A model generated the notes under the pieces. That model was given only the letters and a program-made list of their open reading frames with translations, ran no database searches and was not told the DNA's origin. A DNA stretch of 49,308 nucleotides from Caulobacter segnis (GTDB taxonomy: Bacteria; Pseudomonadota; Alphaproteobacteria; Caulobacterales; Caulobacteraceae): assembly GCF_003243465.1 (NCBI RefSeq), contig NZ_QFQZ01000030.1, forward strand, positions 1-49,308, read 5' to 3'. Every line of letters starts with the position of its first letter. Within the stretch, counting starts at the first letter, position 1. The translations under genes were made by a program, and so were the position numbers. Positions 15,896 through 26,517 of this stretch are shown piece after piece.

Positions 15896-15975
15896 CTGGG
15901 CGATGGCAAGGCGGCAATTCCCCTAAGGGGTCTTCGGCGCTAATCATCCAGCTCGACCTTGGGAGACGCTTTCCA

Positions 15976-17157
15976 ATGCGCGGCTTTCGCGTCCTCGCCG
16001 CCCTGGCGCTCACGCTCGTCCTGTCGGCCTGCGGGACGGTGTCGCGCGACGCGTTTACGGCCCAGGACCTGGGCGCGGTCGCCCCGCAGGGCCTGGCCGA
16101 CGTGCGGTTCAGCGCCGCCGATCCGGCGGCCGGCCTCAAGTTCGCGCAGGAGGTCCACAGCCACACCGTCGGTCGCAAGGTCAATGTGCTGGCGGTCTCG
16201 GGCGGCGGCTCGAACGGAGCCTTTGGCGCGGGCGTGCTGGTCGGCTGGACGGCCAAGGGCGACCGGCCCGACTTCGACATCGTCACCGGCGTCTCGACCG
16301 GCGCCCTGACCGCGCCGTTCGCCTTTCTGGGCAAGGACTGGGACCGGCGCCTGACCGAGGCCTACACCAGCGACGCGGCCGACCGCATCCTGCAGAAGCG
16401 CGGCCTGGACCTCTTGTTCGCGCCCAGCATCTTCCGCAACCACGCCCTGCGCGACCTGGTGGCCAAGTATGTCGACGCGCCGCTGCTCTACGCCGTGTCC
16501 GTCGAGCACGCCAAGGGCCGGCGGCTGATGATCGCCACCACCAATCTCGACACCGAGCAGACGATGATCTGGGACATGGGGGCCATCGCCTCGCGCGGCG
16601 ACGCGGCGGCCCTGCAGCTGTTCCGCCAGGTGCTGGTCGCCTCGGCCAGCATTCCCGGCGTCTTCCCGCCCAGCCTGATCGAGGTGCAGGGGCCCAACCG
16701 CAAGTTCTCCGAGATGCATGTCGACGGCAACGTGACGACGCCGTTCTTCGTCGCGCCCGAGACCCTGTTGCTGTCGATCCTGCCGGGCCAGGACCAGACC
16801 GGGCCCGGCGAGGTGTCGGTGATCGTCAACGGCCAGATCGACGGCGGTTTCGGCTTCACCAAGGGCGACGCCCTGTCGATCCTGGGCCGCTCGTGGATCG
16901 CCATGAACAAGGCCCAGTTGCGCACCCACCTGACCGCCAACGCCGCCTTCACCCGGCGCAACGGCGGGGTGTTCCGCTACACCGCCATCCCCGACGACGC
17001 CCAGGGCGACTTCTCGGGCCTCGACTTCGCGGCCGAAGGGCGGCGGGCGCTGTTCAAGCTGGGCTACGACCTTGGCAAGTCCGGCGCGGCCTGGGTCGCG
17101 CCGACGGACCCGTCGACGGAGGCGGTCAAGCCCACCCCGGCGGCGGCGAGCCGGTGA
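15976..17157 (+). CDS. Patatin-like phospholipase lipoprotein
   Basis: A 393-residue predicted lipoprotein: the signal peptide ends in LSAC with lipidated Cys19. The patatin catalytic dyad is intact: the oxyanion motif GGGSNG (76-81), Ser107 in GVSTG (105-109), and Asp250 in VDGN. It should hydrolyse acyl chains from phospholipids or other lipids at the envelope. It is a chromosomal patatin with no neighbouring cGAS-like or other defence gene, so a CBASS role is unlikely. The start at 15976 follows GGGAG and gives a proper signal peptide; the open frame extends 41 codons upstream without one. The 3' end overlaps the GST gene on the other strand by 32 bases. Confidence 0.9.
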   Translation: MRGFRVLAALALTLVLSACGTVSRDAFTAQDLGAVAPQGLADVRFSAADPAAGLKFAQEVHSHTVGRKVNVLAVSGGGSNGAFGAGVLVGWTAKGDRPDFDIVTGVSTGALTAPFAFLGKDWDRRLTEAYTSDAADRILQKRGLDLLFAPSIFRNHALRDLVAKYVDAPLLYAVSVEHAKGRRLMIATTNLDTEQTMIWDMGAIASRGDAAALQLFRQVLVASASIPGVFPPSLIEVQGPNRKFSEMHVDGNVTTPFFVAPETLLLSILPGQDQTGPGEVSVIVNGQIDGGFGFTKGDALSILGRSWIAMNKAQLRTHLTANAAFTRRNGGVFRYTAIPDDAQGDFSGLDFAAEGRRALFKLGYDLGKSGAAWVAPTDPSTEAVKPTPAAASR

Positions 17158-17785
17158 AGTCGGCCAACTGGGCCGCCATCGCCCTCTGGAACGCCGGTCG
17201 CGACGTGCAGCGCTCGACATAGGCCGCCAGGTTCGGCTGCTCGGCCAGCATCGCCTCGGGAAGGGTGCGCAGCACGTCGGCCATCAGGAGGTCGCCGGCC
17301 GTGAAGCGGTCGCCGTCCAGATAGGGGTTCTGGCCCAGCCGCGTCGACAGATCGGCGAGCCTTTGCCGCAGCCAGCCCTCGACGCGCGGTCGGGCGCCCT
17401 CGGTCCAGGCCTGTCCGGCGCTGAACAGGTTGAGCTCGGTCAGGAAGGCGACCGGGATCTCCATCGTGTTCAGGGCGCAGAACATCCAGGTCTGGACCCG
17501 CGCGCGGCCGGCCGGATCGCGCGGCATCAGGGCCTCGGAGCCCTCGGCGATGCGCAGGACGATCGCGCCGCTCTCGAACATCTCGACCTCGCCGTCGGCA
17601 TAGGCAGGGACCTGGCCGAACGGTTGCTTGGCGCGATTGGCGCTACCGGTCTTGTCCTGCTGAGCGATGGGCTCGCTGCGGTAGGGCTGGCCGGCCTCCT
17701 CCAGCGCCCACCGCACGCGCATGTCGCGCACCAGGCCTTGAGCGAAGTCGGGAACCCAGTTGTAGGCGGAAACGACGGCGTTCAT
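17126..17785 (-). CDS. Glutathione S-transferase family protein
   Basis: A 219-residue soluble protein with an N-terminal thioredoxin-like domain (KQPFGQVPAYADG with the cis-proline, then MFESGAIVLRIAE for glutathione) and a C-terminal helical domain (YLDGDRFTAGDLLMADVLRT). It is the third gene of an operon with an ArsR-type regulator and an AHSA1-domain protein. Its ATG overlaps the AHSA1 stop codon as ATGA and uses GGAG inside that gene as ribosome site. The set looks like a detoxification unit controlled by its own repressor; the inducing compound is unknown. Confidence 0.9.
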   Translation of the reverse strand: MNAVVSAYNWVPDFAQGLVRDMRVRWALEEAGQPYRSEPIAQQDKTGSANRAKQPFGQVPAYADGEVEMFESGAIVLRIAEGSEALMPRDPAGRARVQTWMFCALNTMEIPVAFLTELNLFSAGQAWTEGARPRVEGWLRQRLADLSTRLGQNPYLDGDRFTAGDLLMADVLRTLPEAMLAEQPNLAAYVERCTSRPAFQRAMAAQLADFTGSPPPGWA

Positions 17786-18240
17786 TGGACGGTCTCCAGG
17801 TAGGTGGTGAGCTTGTCGAGCAGGCTGTTCCAGCCGCCGTTGTGGGCGTCGCGGGCCTCGACCGTGGCGAAGGGCTGCTGGTGGAAGCGCATGAGGGTCC
17901 GGCCGCTGGCCATCTCCAGAAAGGTCACGGTGACCAGGTTGTCGACGCCCCAGGCGCCGTCCTCCCAGCGGAAGGTCATGACGACCTTCTCGTTGGGGAC
18001 GATCTCCTTGTAGGTCCCGGTGCTCCACACCTCGCGACCTTCGGCGCTCTTCATGCCCAGGCGATAGGTCCCGCCCTCGCGGAAGTCCTGCTCGGCGCCG
18101 ATCGGCTCGAAATTCTTGGGGCCCCACCAGCGGGTCAGGTGGCGCGGATCGGTCCAGACGCGGAAGACGAGGTCGCGCGGGGCGGCCAGGATGCGCTCGA
18201 TCAGGAGCTCGTCGTCCTGGATCACGACGGTGTCGGTCAT
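17782..18240 (-). CDS. SRPBCC (AHSA1-like) domain protein
   Basis: A 152-residue single START/Bet v1-like domain of the activator-of-Hsp90 homologue family, with the characteristic ILAAPRDLVFRVWTDPRHLTRWWGP opening segment and the C-terminal GGWNSLLDKLTTYLE helix over a hydrophobic cavity. In bacteria these proteins bind small hydrophobic ligands and nearly always sit beside an ArsR-type regulator, as here. It overlaps the arsR gene by four bases upstream and the GST gene by four bases downstream. Confidence 0.92.
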   Translation of the reverse strand: MTDTVVIQDDELLIERILAAPRDLVFRVWTDPRHLTRWWGPKNFEPIGAEQDFREGGTYRLGMKSAEGREVWSTGTYKEIVPNEKVVMTFRWEDGAWGVDNLVTVTFLEMASGRTLMRFHQQPFATVEARDAHNGGWNSLLDKLTTYLETVQ

Positions 18241-18608
18241 GGCTTTGGGGTCCTGGGTTTGCTCGCGGGGGAGGAGGGCTTGGGGCCTTGGGCCTGCAGC
18301 TCGGCGAGATACTCGTCGAGGCGCTCGAAGCTGGCGTCCCAGAACCGGCGGTAGGGCTCGATCCAGGCGTGGGCGCGCTGAAGGGCGTCCGCCTCCAGCT
18401 TGCAGGGACGGACCTGGGCCTCGCGCGAGCGGCTGATCAGGCCCGCGCTCTCCAGCACCTTCAGATGGCGCGAGACCGCCGGCAGGCTGATGTCGAACGG
18501 CGCGGCCAGCTCATTGACGCTGGCCTCGCCCTGGGTGAGGCGCGCCAGGATCGCCCGGCGGGTCGGGTCGGCGAGGGCGGCGAAGGTGGCGGAGAGTTGG
18601 TCGGTCAT
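18237..18608 (-). CDS. ArsR-family transcriptional regulator
   Basis: A 123-residue winged-helix regulator (ADPTRRAILARLTQGEASVN, then DISLPAVSRHLKVLESAGLI as recognition helix). It lacks the ELCVCDL metal-binding box, so it should not respond to arsenic or zinc; it belongs to the group paired with AHSA1 proteins. First gene of a three-gene operon. The start at 18608 has no ribosome site: four bases upstream a tandem 16-base repeat begins that contains a GCTAAATA -10-like element, so translation may be leaderless or nearly so. Confidence 0.92.
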   Translation of the reverse strand: MTDQLSATFAALADPTRRAILARLTQGEASVNELAAPFDISLPAVSRHLKVLESAGLISRSREAQVRPCKLEADALQRAHAWIEPYRRFWDASFERLDEYLAELQAQGPKPSSPASKPRTPKP

Positions 18609-18611
18609 GTA

Positions 18612-18643
18612 TTTAGCGAGTTTGTTATTTAATGAGTTTGTTA
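18612..18643 (-). promoter_or_regulatory. Tandem 16-bp repeat at the arsR promoter
   Basis: TTTAGCGAGTTTGTTA is followed directly by TTTAATGAGTTTGTTA, 14 of 16 bases identical. Read on the coding strand each copy holds a -10-like GCTAAATA or ATTAAATA. The repeats end three bases before the arsR ATG. They probably are the operator and promoter for autoregulation. Confidence 0.65.
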
Positions 18644-18674
18644 AATTGGAGTCGGGAGGGTGTCAACGCCCAAG

Positions 18675-18730
18675 AATCCCTCTCTTCGGAGAGAGGGAGG
18701 GGCCCACGCGGAGCGTGGGAGGGTGAGTGG
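18675..18730. repeat. Family B repeat, left copy flanking the DUF559 gene
   Basis: AATCCCTCTCT, GAGAGAGGGAGGGGCCC, a CACGCGGAGCGTG hairpin and GGGAGGGTGAGTGG follow in order. It ends directly at the DUF559 stop codon. The copy at 19142-19199 carries the same blocks inverted. Confidence 0.85.
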
Positions 18731-19078
18731 CTAGGGCCTCCGCAGCCGCAACGCCGCAAGAATGTCATCCGCCGTTCCTCCAGGATCGGCCAGCACGCGG
18801 GCGTTCGGGAACCGCAGCACCCTGTAGCCCAACCGCCTCAGCGTTTCGGTGCGCTGGTTGTCGTAATCCTCGCGTCCCTCATGCGTCGCGCCGTCCAGCT
18901 CGACGATCAGCTTGCCGGCCTCGCAGACGAAGTCCGCGAAGTAGCGGTCGATCGGACGCTGCCGGGTGAACTTGAAGCCGCCCAGGCGGCGGTCGCGGAC
19001 CAGTTTCCAAAGGGTCTTCTCGGCCAGGGTCTGGCTCTGGCGGAGGCGTCTGGCCGTGGCGGTCCTATCCATGTCCAT
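18731..19078 (-). CDS. DUF559 (Vsr-like) endonuclease-domain protein
   Basis: A 115-residue protein that is nearly all DUF559, a PD-(D/E)xK nuclease-like domain related to the very-short-patch repair enzyme. Signature blocks are AEKTLWKLVRDRRLGGFKF, FTRQRPIDRYFADFVC, KLIVELDGATHEGREDYD and RLGYRVLRFPNARVL; Asp in ADFVC and Glu-Asp in VELDG are the expected metal ligands. The role is not known. The gene is bracketed by inverted copies of a family B repeat that abut its stop and lie about 60 bases before its start. The start is uncertain: ATG at 19078 or 19072, both overlapping a dyad; GGAGG better matches an out-of-frame ATG at 19089. Confidence 0.85.
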   Translation of the reverse strand: MDMDRTATARRLRQSQTLAEKTLWKLVRDRRLGGFKFTRQRPIDRYFADFVCEAGKLIVELDGATHEGREDYDNQRTETLRRLGYRVLRFPNARVLADPGGTADDILAALRLRRP

Positions 19079-19091
19079 AACGTGGACATGG
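19069..19091. promoter_or_regulatory. Dyad over the DUF559 start codon
   Basis: CCATGTCCA and TGGACATGG pair perfectly across TAACG. It covers both candidate start codons, so it could be a repressor site or an mRNA hairpin that limits translation. Confidence 0.5.
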
Positions 19092-19141
19092 CGGTCCTCC
19101 GACCTCAACCGAAGGAATCGGAGTTTCTGGCCGACGGCGTT

Positions 19142-19199
19142 CCACTCACCCTCCCACCGCTTCGCGGCGGGCCCCTCCCTCTCTCTCAGAGAGAGGGAT
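19142..19199. repeat. Family B repeat, right copy flanking the DUF559 gene
   Basis: Inverted relative to 18675-18730: CCACTCACCCTCCCA, a CCGCTTCGCGG hairpin, GGGCCCCTCCCTCTCTC and AGAGAGAGGGAT. The two copies match block for block over about 55 bases, with differences mainly in the central hairpin and the outer loop. Confidence 0.85.
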
Positions 19200-19371
19200 G
19201 TTAAGTCGCCAAGCCCCTTGAACGCCGTTCGGCCAAGCTGGCGTTAACCCTTCGCCAAGATGCGGGGTTGCGCCGAGCCGACTCCGTCTCTAAACGGGCG
19301 GCTTAACCTGCAAGATGGTCGGCAGCGGGCGCGCGGATGTGCGCGACCGTGTCTCTGCGCGCGAGTTTACG

Positions 19372-22665
<3,294 letters not shown>

Positions 22666-22672
22666 GAGAGCA

Positions 22673-22698
22673 GGCCGCCTTCTGGAGAGAAGGCGGCC
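22673..22698 (+). terminator. Hairpin after carB
   Basis: GGCCGCCTTCT pairs with AGAAGGCGGCC across GGAG, seven bases past the carB stop. The 11-bp stem is strong but lacks a T run. It also faces the end of the converging membrane-protein gene. Confidence 0.6.
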
Positions 22699-22735
22699 CT
22701 CGCCGGCGTTATGGCCTGGGAGGGGCCTCGCTCGC

Positions 22736-23548
22736 CTAGGGCGCGGGTTTCTGGGACGCCTCCGGTGGTTTCGGCGCCGTATCGACGCTGACGGGATCGT
22801 CGGCAGCCGCTGAGTCCTTCCGGACCAGCGACGACGCCTTGCCGCCCAGATAGGCGGCGTGGCTGACGCCGAGCAGAACCAGGCCGCCCTCGCTGAGCCC
22901 GGGCAGGGCCGTGTAGCCGGCCGCCGGCGGGCTTCCAAGATCGCGCCACAACGTCGCCACGTAGATCGCCACGAGCATCAGGGTGACGAGGAACTGCTGC
23001 ACCTTGGCCGGATCAGCCGAGCGGGACGTTCCTTGCTCTTCGCCGCGGAATAGATCCGACCAACGGCTGCGCGCGCCGCGGGGACGGACGTCCAGGCGGC
23101 CGCTTCGTGATTTCAGGGCAAGGATCGCCGGGCTCGCCACGAACGAGGTCGTGGCCGCCGCCATGACCAACCCGAGTTGCGTCGGCACAGTAATGTCGTC
23201 CGGGGTCGAGCCTTGGAGCCTGAAGTTGTGGGCCACCTCCACGGCGAAGGCGCTCGCCGCGACGACCAGCCAGAGGAAGAGTTGCAGGCGCGACAGGCTG
23301 ATCCGGTTTCGTCCGTCGATCAAAAGCCCATCGACCCGACCATTGAAAGCCTTGCCGACCGCCATCATCCAAGCGAGCACCAGGACGACGACCACGAGGT
23401 ATCGCCACCTGTCCCCATCGCCCGCCGTTGGGAAGGGGCAGATGCAGGCCGTCAGCGCAGCGGCCAGTAGCGCCGTTCCCACCAGCATCCACTTCAGATC
23501 CGACATCCAGCGCGGCATCTTCCTTGGCTTTCCGGACGGGGCGGTCAT
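22736..23548 (-). CDS. Six-helix membrane protein, third gene of the peptidase operon
   Basis: A 270-residue inner-membrane protein with hydrophobic segments near 20-38, 49-67, 89-107, 122-145, 184-201 and 217-236. It looks like a pair plus two related halves: SLSRLQLFLWLVVAASAF then PTQLGLVMAAATTSF, and PAKVQQFLVTLMLVAIYV then LVLLGVSHAAYLGGK. This resembles a family of uncharacterised bacterial proteins with repeated SLSRLQ-W and LxGIS-x-x-TYLG motifs, from memory only. The cytosolic loop 148-180 and the tail after 240 are polar, the tail rich in Pro and Ala. It starts 11 bases after the peptidase gene ends, so it is the last gene of a three-gene operon. Confidence 0.75.
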   Translation of the reverse strand: MTAPSGKPRKMPRWMSDLKWMLVGTALLAAALTACICPFPTAGDGDRWRYLVVVVLVLAWMMAVGKAFNGRVDGLLIDGRNRISLSRLQLFLWLVVAASAFAVEVAHNFRLQGSTPDDITVPTQLGLVMAAATTSFVASPAILALKSRSGRLDVRPRGARSRWSDLFRGEEQGTSRSADPAKVQQFLVTLMLVAIYVATLWRDLGSPPAAGYTALPGLSEGGLVLLGVSHAAYLGGKASSLVRKDSAAADDPVSVDTAPKPPEASQKPAP

Positions 23549-23559
23549 CCAGCGGCGCC

Positions 23560-24201
23560 CTAGTTGGAGGTGATCAATTGGATTTTGGGCCAGCGCGCGA
23601 GGACCATGCTGATCCGACAGAACCAGGAGTAGTCTTCGGTGCCGCAGAGGTGGACGCCAACCACATATCCCGCCGCGTCGAGAACCGCCGCGCCGCTATC
23701 ACCGGCCTGGCTGTAGCACTCGCACCGGACCAGGCCTTGGAATCCCGCCGAGCTACCGTCGTCATAGATGACAGTCTTGGGTTCGCCGACCACTTGGATT
23801 CGTCCGCTGCGCCGACGCCCGGAGCCCGCGCCATGGATCCACACGCGTTGGTTCGCGACGACGTTCGGGTTGAAGCCCCGCGGAGGCGCTAACGCGCCGA
23901 TCCGCGGGTCGTATTTCGTGTCACACAGCACCGCGATCGCGGCGTCGAGGACATTGTCTTTGCGGGCGGGATCTGGCCCGTAGAAGTCCCACAGCTTCGC
24001 CACCGCCCTTGAGCCGTCCGCACCCGGGGGCTGGAAGACGGTCTTGTCCGACGGGATCGCCGCCAGCACGTGGGCGCTGCTCAGGATGCACGGCTTGTCG
24101 CTGCCGACGGTGACGAAGCATCCCGCGGTGCCCACCCGGCTGGACACCGTGGCGATCGCCGCCGATCCGTCCAGGGGCTCATGAACGCTATAGTCCGTCA
24201 T
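23560..24201 (-). CDS. Trypsin-like serine peptidase without signal peptide
   Basis: A 213-residue chymotrypsin-fold peptidase with an apparently complete triad: His44 in LSSAHVLA, Asp86 in NVLDAAIAVL and Ser169 in QAGDSGAAVLD. The oxyanion motif GDSG is intact, so it should be active. There is no signal peptide or membrane helix, unusual for this fold in bacteria, most of whose members are exported; it may act in the cytosol or be moved by an unrecognised route. Several cysteines (28, 38, 93, 160, 162, 186, 195) are present. Second gene of the operon, eight bases after the lipoprotein gene and eleven before the membrane protein gene. Substrate unknown; a neighbour is a candidate. Confidence 0.82.
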   Translation of the reverse strand: MTDYSVHEPLDGSAAIATVSSRVGTAGCFVTVGSDKPCILSSAHVLAAIPSDKTVFQPPGADGSRAVAKLWDFYGPDPARKDNVLDAAIAVLCDTKYDPRIGALAPPRGFNPNVVANQRVWIHGAGSGRRRSGRIQVVGEPKTVIYDDGSSAGFQGLVRCECYSQAGDSGAAVLDAAGYVVGVHLCGTEDYSWFCRISMVLARWPKIQLITSN

Positions 24202-24209
24202 CGCGCGCG

Positions 24210-25760
24210 CTACGGCGCGGTTTTCTGGGTCGGAGGCGGAGGCGGAGGCGTGTCGCCGCCGGTCGCTCCTCCGCCGCCGCTCGTTCCCGCGCCGCCGCCC
24301 GAGTCGGAGCCGTCGGTCACCGTGAACGGGACGGTGACTGACTGGGCGCCGCTCGTAATGACCACGGTCTGGGCTTTCGCCGGGGACGCCGTATCGCCTT
24401 CGGAGATCACCAGCGTGTAGTCGTACGGGCCGGTCGCGGTCATAACGGCGGTCAGCCCATCGGCGAGCTTCGAAGCGCTCGGCGCGCCGCCGATGGAAGG
24501 CGCGTGGATCGGGATGTTCAGCGGCTTACCCTTGGCCACCTGAGCCGGGTTGGGCGGAGTGGCGGTCAGCACCGCGCGTGCGGACGCCGAGCAAGTCGCG
24601 ACCTGGGTCGCTTCGCGCTCCTTCTGCAGGGCGCGCGCCAGCCAGTTGTCTGGAGCGATCTTGTGGAATTGCAGCTGTTCGAGCGCCTGCTCCAGCGCCT
24701 GCATCTTTTGCCACAGGTCGTTGGCGCGGCCCTTGGGCGCGAACTCGCGGAGCGCGCTCGGGTTCTCCGCCGCCTGCGCCGCCGGCGCGCCGGTCTTTGC
24801 GTCGGACGCCGCCGGCGGCGAAGCCGTAGGTTGGTTGGACGCCAGGGCGGCGGCGCTGACCGCCGCCTTGATCTGATCGATCGTGAGCTCTGTCGTCTGA
24901 AGGCTCTGATCGACCTCGGCCTTGATCGCCATGCGGCGCGCGCCGAGGCTGCGTCCCGCTTCGTCGACGCGACCCCGCACACCCATGAGGGACTTTTGGG
25001 TCGCCTCGGCGGCCGCCAGATCGGTTTCGGCTTGTTTCAGCAGGCTTTTGGCCGCCACCGTCACGCTGTTCGCGGCTTCTTCCACTTGTTGGCCAGGGGT
25101 TTTTTTCTCGGCCGAGGTCGTAGCGGGATTTTTCTTGGCCTTCGTGGCGGCTAGGTCCGCCTCGGCGACGGCGGCCGGCGTGCCCTCCGTGTAGCGGTCC
25201 AGGGCCGCCTTGAGCGCTGACCTGGCGCCATTGACCGCGACGATGTCCCTGGAAAAGGGCGTACTGTCAGACAGGTACGTCGTGTAGTCAGCCTCGCTGA
25301 TGAAGTAGACATCATAGGCGGACATCGCGCACAGCGTCGCCGTCTGGGCCTGTAGATAGATCGCCGAGCGCGCCGGCGACGTGAGCAGTCCGCTGATGCC
25401 GAGCGTCGTGGCGCCGACGGCGGCGCCGATCAGAGGAAAATCGCTCTCGTCATGGGTGGCGCTGGCCACGGCCACGGCGCCGCCGAGGAAGGGCAGAACG
25501 ACGGCGAGGCTGTTCTTCAGGCGCGTGGGTATCTTCACCGCCGAGCGATAGGCCTCAGCCTGGGCCTCGGCGCTGTGATGCTCAAGCTTCAACAGCTCCT
25601 GAGAGCGCGTCCAGTCCGAAGTGCTCGGCGAAAGTGGCTCGCCGGAGGCTCCTGCGACATGGACGGGATCCACCTTCACATAGGGGTCGAAAAGGCTGCA
25701 CCCCCCAACGAGCGCGCAACTCGCGACGACAGCCACAGGTCTCAGTCGGTTGAACATCAT
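24210..25760 (-). CDS. Large lipoprotein with coiled-coil and beta C-terminal domain
   Basis: A 516-residue predicted lipoprotein (signal peptide ending LVGGC, lipidated Cys21). Residues 85-126 hold two hydrophobic stretches (LAVVLPFLGGAVAVAS and LIGAAVGATTLGISGLL) that could cross or dip into a membrane. A long Ala/Lys/Glu-rich helical region follows (about 180-400, with heptad-like AEADLAATKAKK and KSLLKQAETDLAAAEAT). The end has an Ig-like beta segment (YDYTLVISEG, AQTVVITSGAQSVTVPFTV) then a Gly-rich and poly-proline tail. No family recognised. First gene of the operon with the serine peptidase and the membrane protein. Two adjacent ATGs, 25760 and 25757, follow GGGGG. Confidence 0.8.
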   Translation of the reverse strand: MMFNRLRPVAVVASCALVGGCSLFDPYVKVDPVHVAGASGEPLSPSTSDWTRSQELLKLEHHSAEAQAEAYRSAVKIPTRLKNSLAVVLPFLGGAVAVASATHDESDFPLIGAAVGATTLGISGLLTSPARSAIYLQAQTATLCAMSAYDVYFISEADYTTYLSDSTPFSRDIVAVNGARSALKAALDRYTEGTPAAVAEADLAATKAKKNPATTSAEKKTPGQQVEEAANSVTVAAKSLLKQAETDLAAAEATQKSLMGVRGRVDEAGRSLGARRMAIKAEVDQSLQTTELTIDQIKAAVSAAALASNQPTASPPAASDAKTGAPAAQAAENPSALREFAPKGRANDLWQKMQALEQALEQLQFHKIAPDNWLARALQKEREATQVATCSASARAVLTATPPNPAQVAKGKPLNIPIHAPSIGGAPSASKLADGLTAVMTATGPYDYTLVISEGDTASPAKAQTVVITSGAQSVTVPFTVTDGSDSGGGAGTSGGGGATGGDTPPPPPPTQKTAP

Positions 25761-25785
25761 ATCCGCGCCCCCGCAGGATGTTGAG

Positions 25786-25798
25786 ATAACAACGTTAT
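25786..25798. promoter_or_regulatory. Small dyad upstream of the lipoprotein operon
   Basis: ATAAC and GTTAT pair across AAC, 26 bases upstream of the lipoprotein start, in the AT-richest part of the region. Further upstream GTCACGGTTTCG (25831) recurs as GTGACGGTTTCG (25868). Either could be a regulatory site for the three-gene operon. Confidence 0.3.
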
Positions 25799-25886
25799 GC
25801 AGAGTATGGGTTACAACCGAGAAGTGTCATGTCACGGTTTCGCTACCAGCTTGTGAAGTGAGGGGGCGTGACGGTTTCGGATGGCG

Positions 25887-26441
25887 CTATCCGGCCGGCC
25901 CCTGCTCCACCCGCACCCCGTTCTTCACCAGGTAGCACCGCCGCCTGCCCAGCTCGGTCCCGCAGAAGCCTGGCTCCATCGTTCCGTCGTGCAGCATCAC
26001 GTACTGGTCGCGGCGGCATTCGAACCAGGCCTTCTGGAAGGCGACGTGCTCGACGTCCTGGTGGAACACGGGGCGCTGGTCGATCGTGTAGAAGCGGCTC
26101 ATGGCCGCCAGGCCGCCGAAGCTGCCGCGACCGTTGACCAGACCGCAGACCTGGCCGGCGCGGGTGGCCCAGACCGCGCCCAGCTCCAGCGGGCTGCGCT
26201 GGTCGAGGCGGGCTTCGAGATTGGCGCGGACGATCCGCCACTCGGCCTTGGCCGCCGGTTCGTAGCGCGCCCGCTGCAGTGGGGTGGGCGAGGGTTTGAA
26301 GGCGTTCTCGCGCTCGAAACGCGCCAGGTCGACGCCGGTGAACAGGAAAGCCCCAAGCGTCCCGGCGACCGCGATCGCCGAGAGGACCAGCGGCGTCAAA
26401 GGCCGCCGGGCCGTGCGTGTTCCGAAATCCTTGACCGCCAT
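25887..26441 (-). CDS. Membrane-anchored hypothetical protein
   Basis: A 184-residue protein with one hydrophobic segment (about 17-36, LVLSAIAVAGTLGAFLFTG) after a basic N-terminus, so most of it should be periplasmic. The outer domain has GAVWATRAGQVCGLVNGRGSF, FQKAWFECRRDQYVML and GFCGTELGRRRCYLVKNG; four cysteines in it could form disulfides. No domain recognised. The ATG at 26441 follows GGGAGG. It is downstream of a small two-helix membrane protein on the same strand, separated by a palindrome, and upstream of the lipoprotein operon. Confidence 0.72.
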   Translation of the reverse strand: MAVKDFGTRTARRPLTPLVLSAIAVAGTLGAFLFTGVDLARFERENAFKPSPTPLQRARYEPAAKAEWRIVRANLEARLDQRSPLELGAVWATRAGQVCGLVNGRGSFGGLAAMSRFYTIDQRPVFHQDVEHVAFQKAWFECRRDQYVMLHDGTMEPGFCGTELGRRRCYLVKNGVRVEQGPAG

Positions 26442-26497
26442 GCGTCGTCCTCCCTCACGGACAGCTTGGCGAAGGATTTTGAAATTACAAGTATAAA

Positions 26498-26517
26498 CTA
26501 ATTACGAGCGTAATTAG
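26498..26517. terminator. Perfect AT-rich palindrome between two minus-strand genes
   Basis: CTAATTACG and CGTAATTAG pair across AG. It overlaps the stop codon of the gene starting at 26756 and, read on the minus strand, is followed by TTTATAC, so it can act as a terminator. Its place 57 bases before the next start also fits an operator. Confidence 0.5.

Noticed and set aside
15976..17157. Patatin as effector of a CBASS-type defence system
   Set aside because: It is a lipoprotein with a signal peptide and has no cyclase, HORMA, TRIP13 or Cap2/3 gene nearby.
18628..18646. CtrA half-sites TTAA and TTAA near arsR
   Set aside because: The spacer is eight bases, not seven, and the sequence is explained by the 16-bp tandem repeat.
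18650..19210. Target-site duplication around the DUF559 element
   Set aside because: The sequences outside the two repeats (CCCAAG and TTAAGTCG) do not form a convincing direct repeat.
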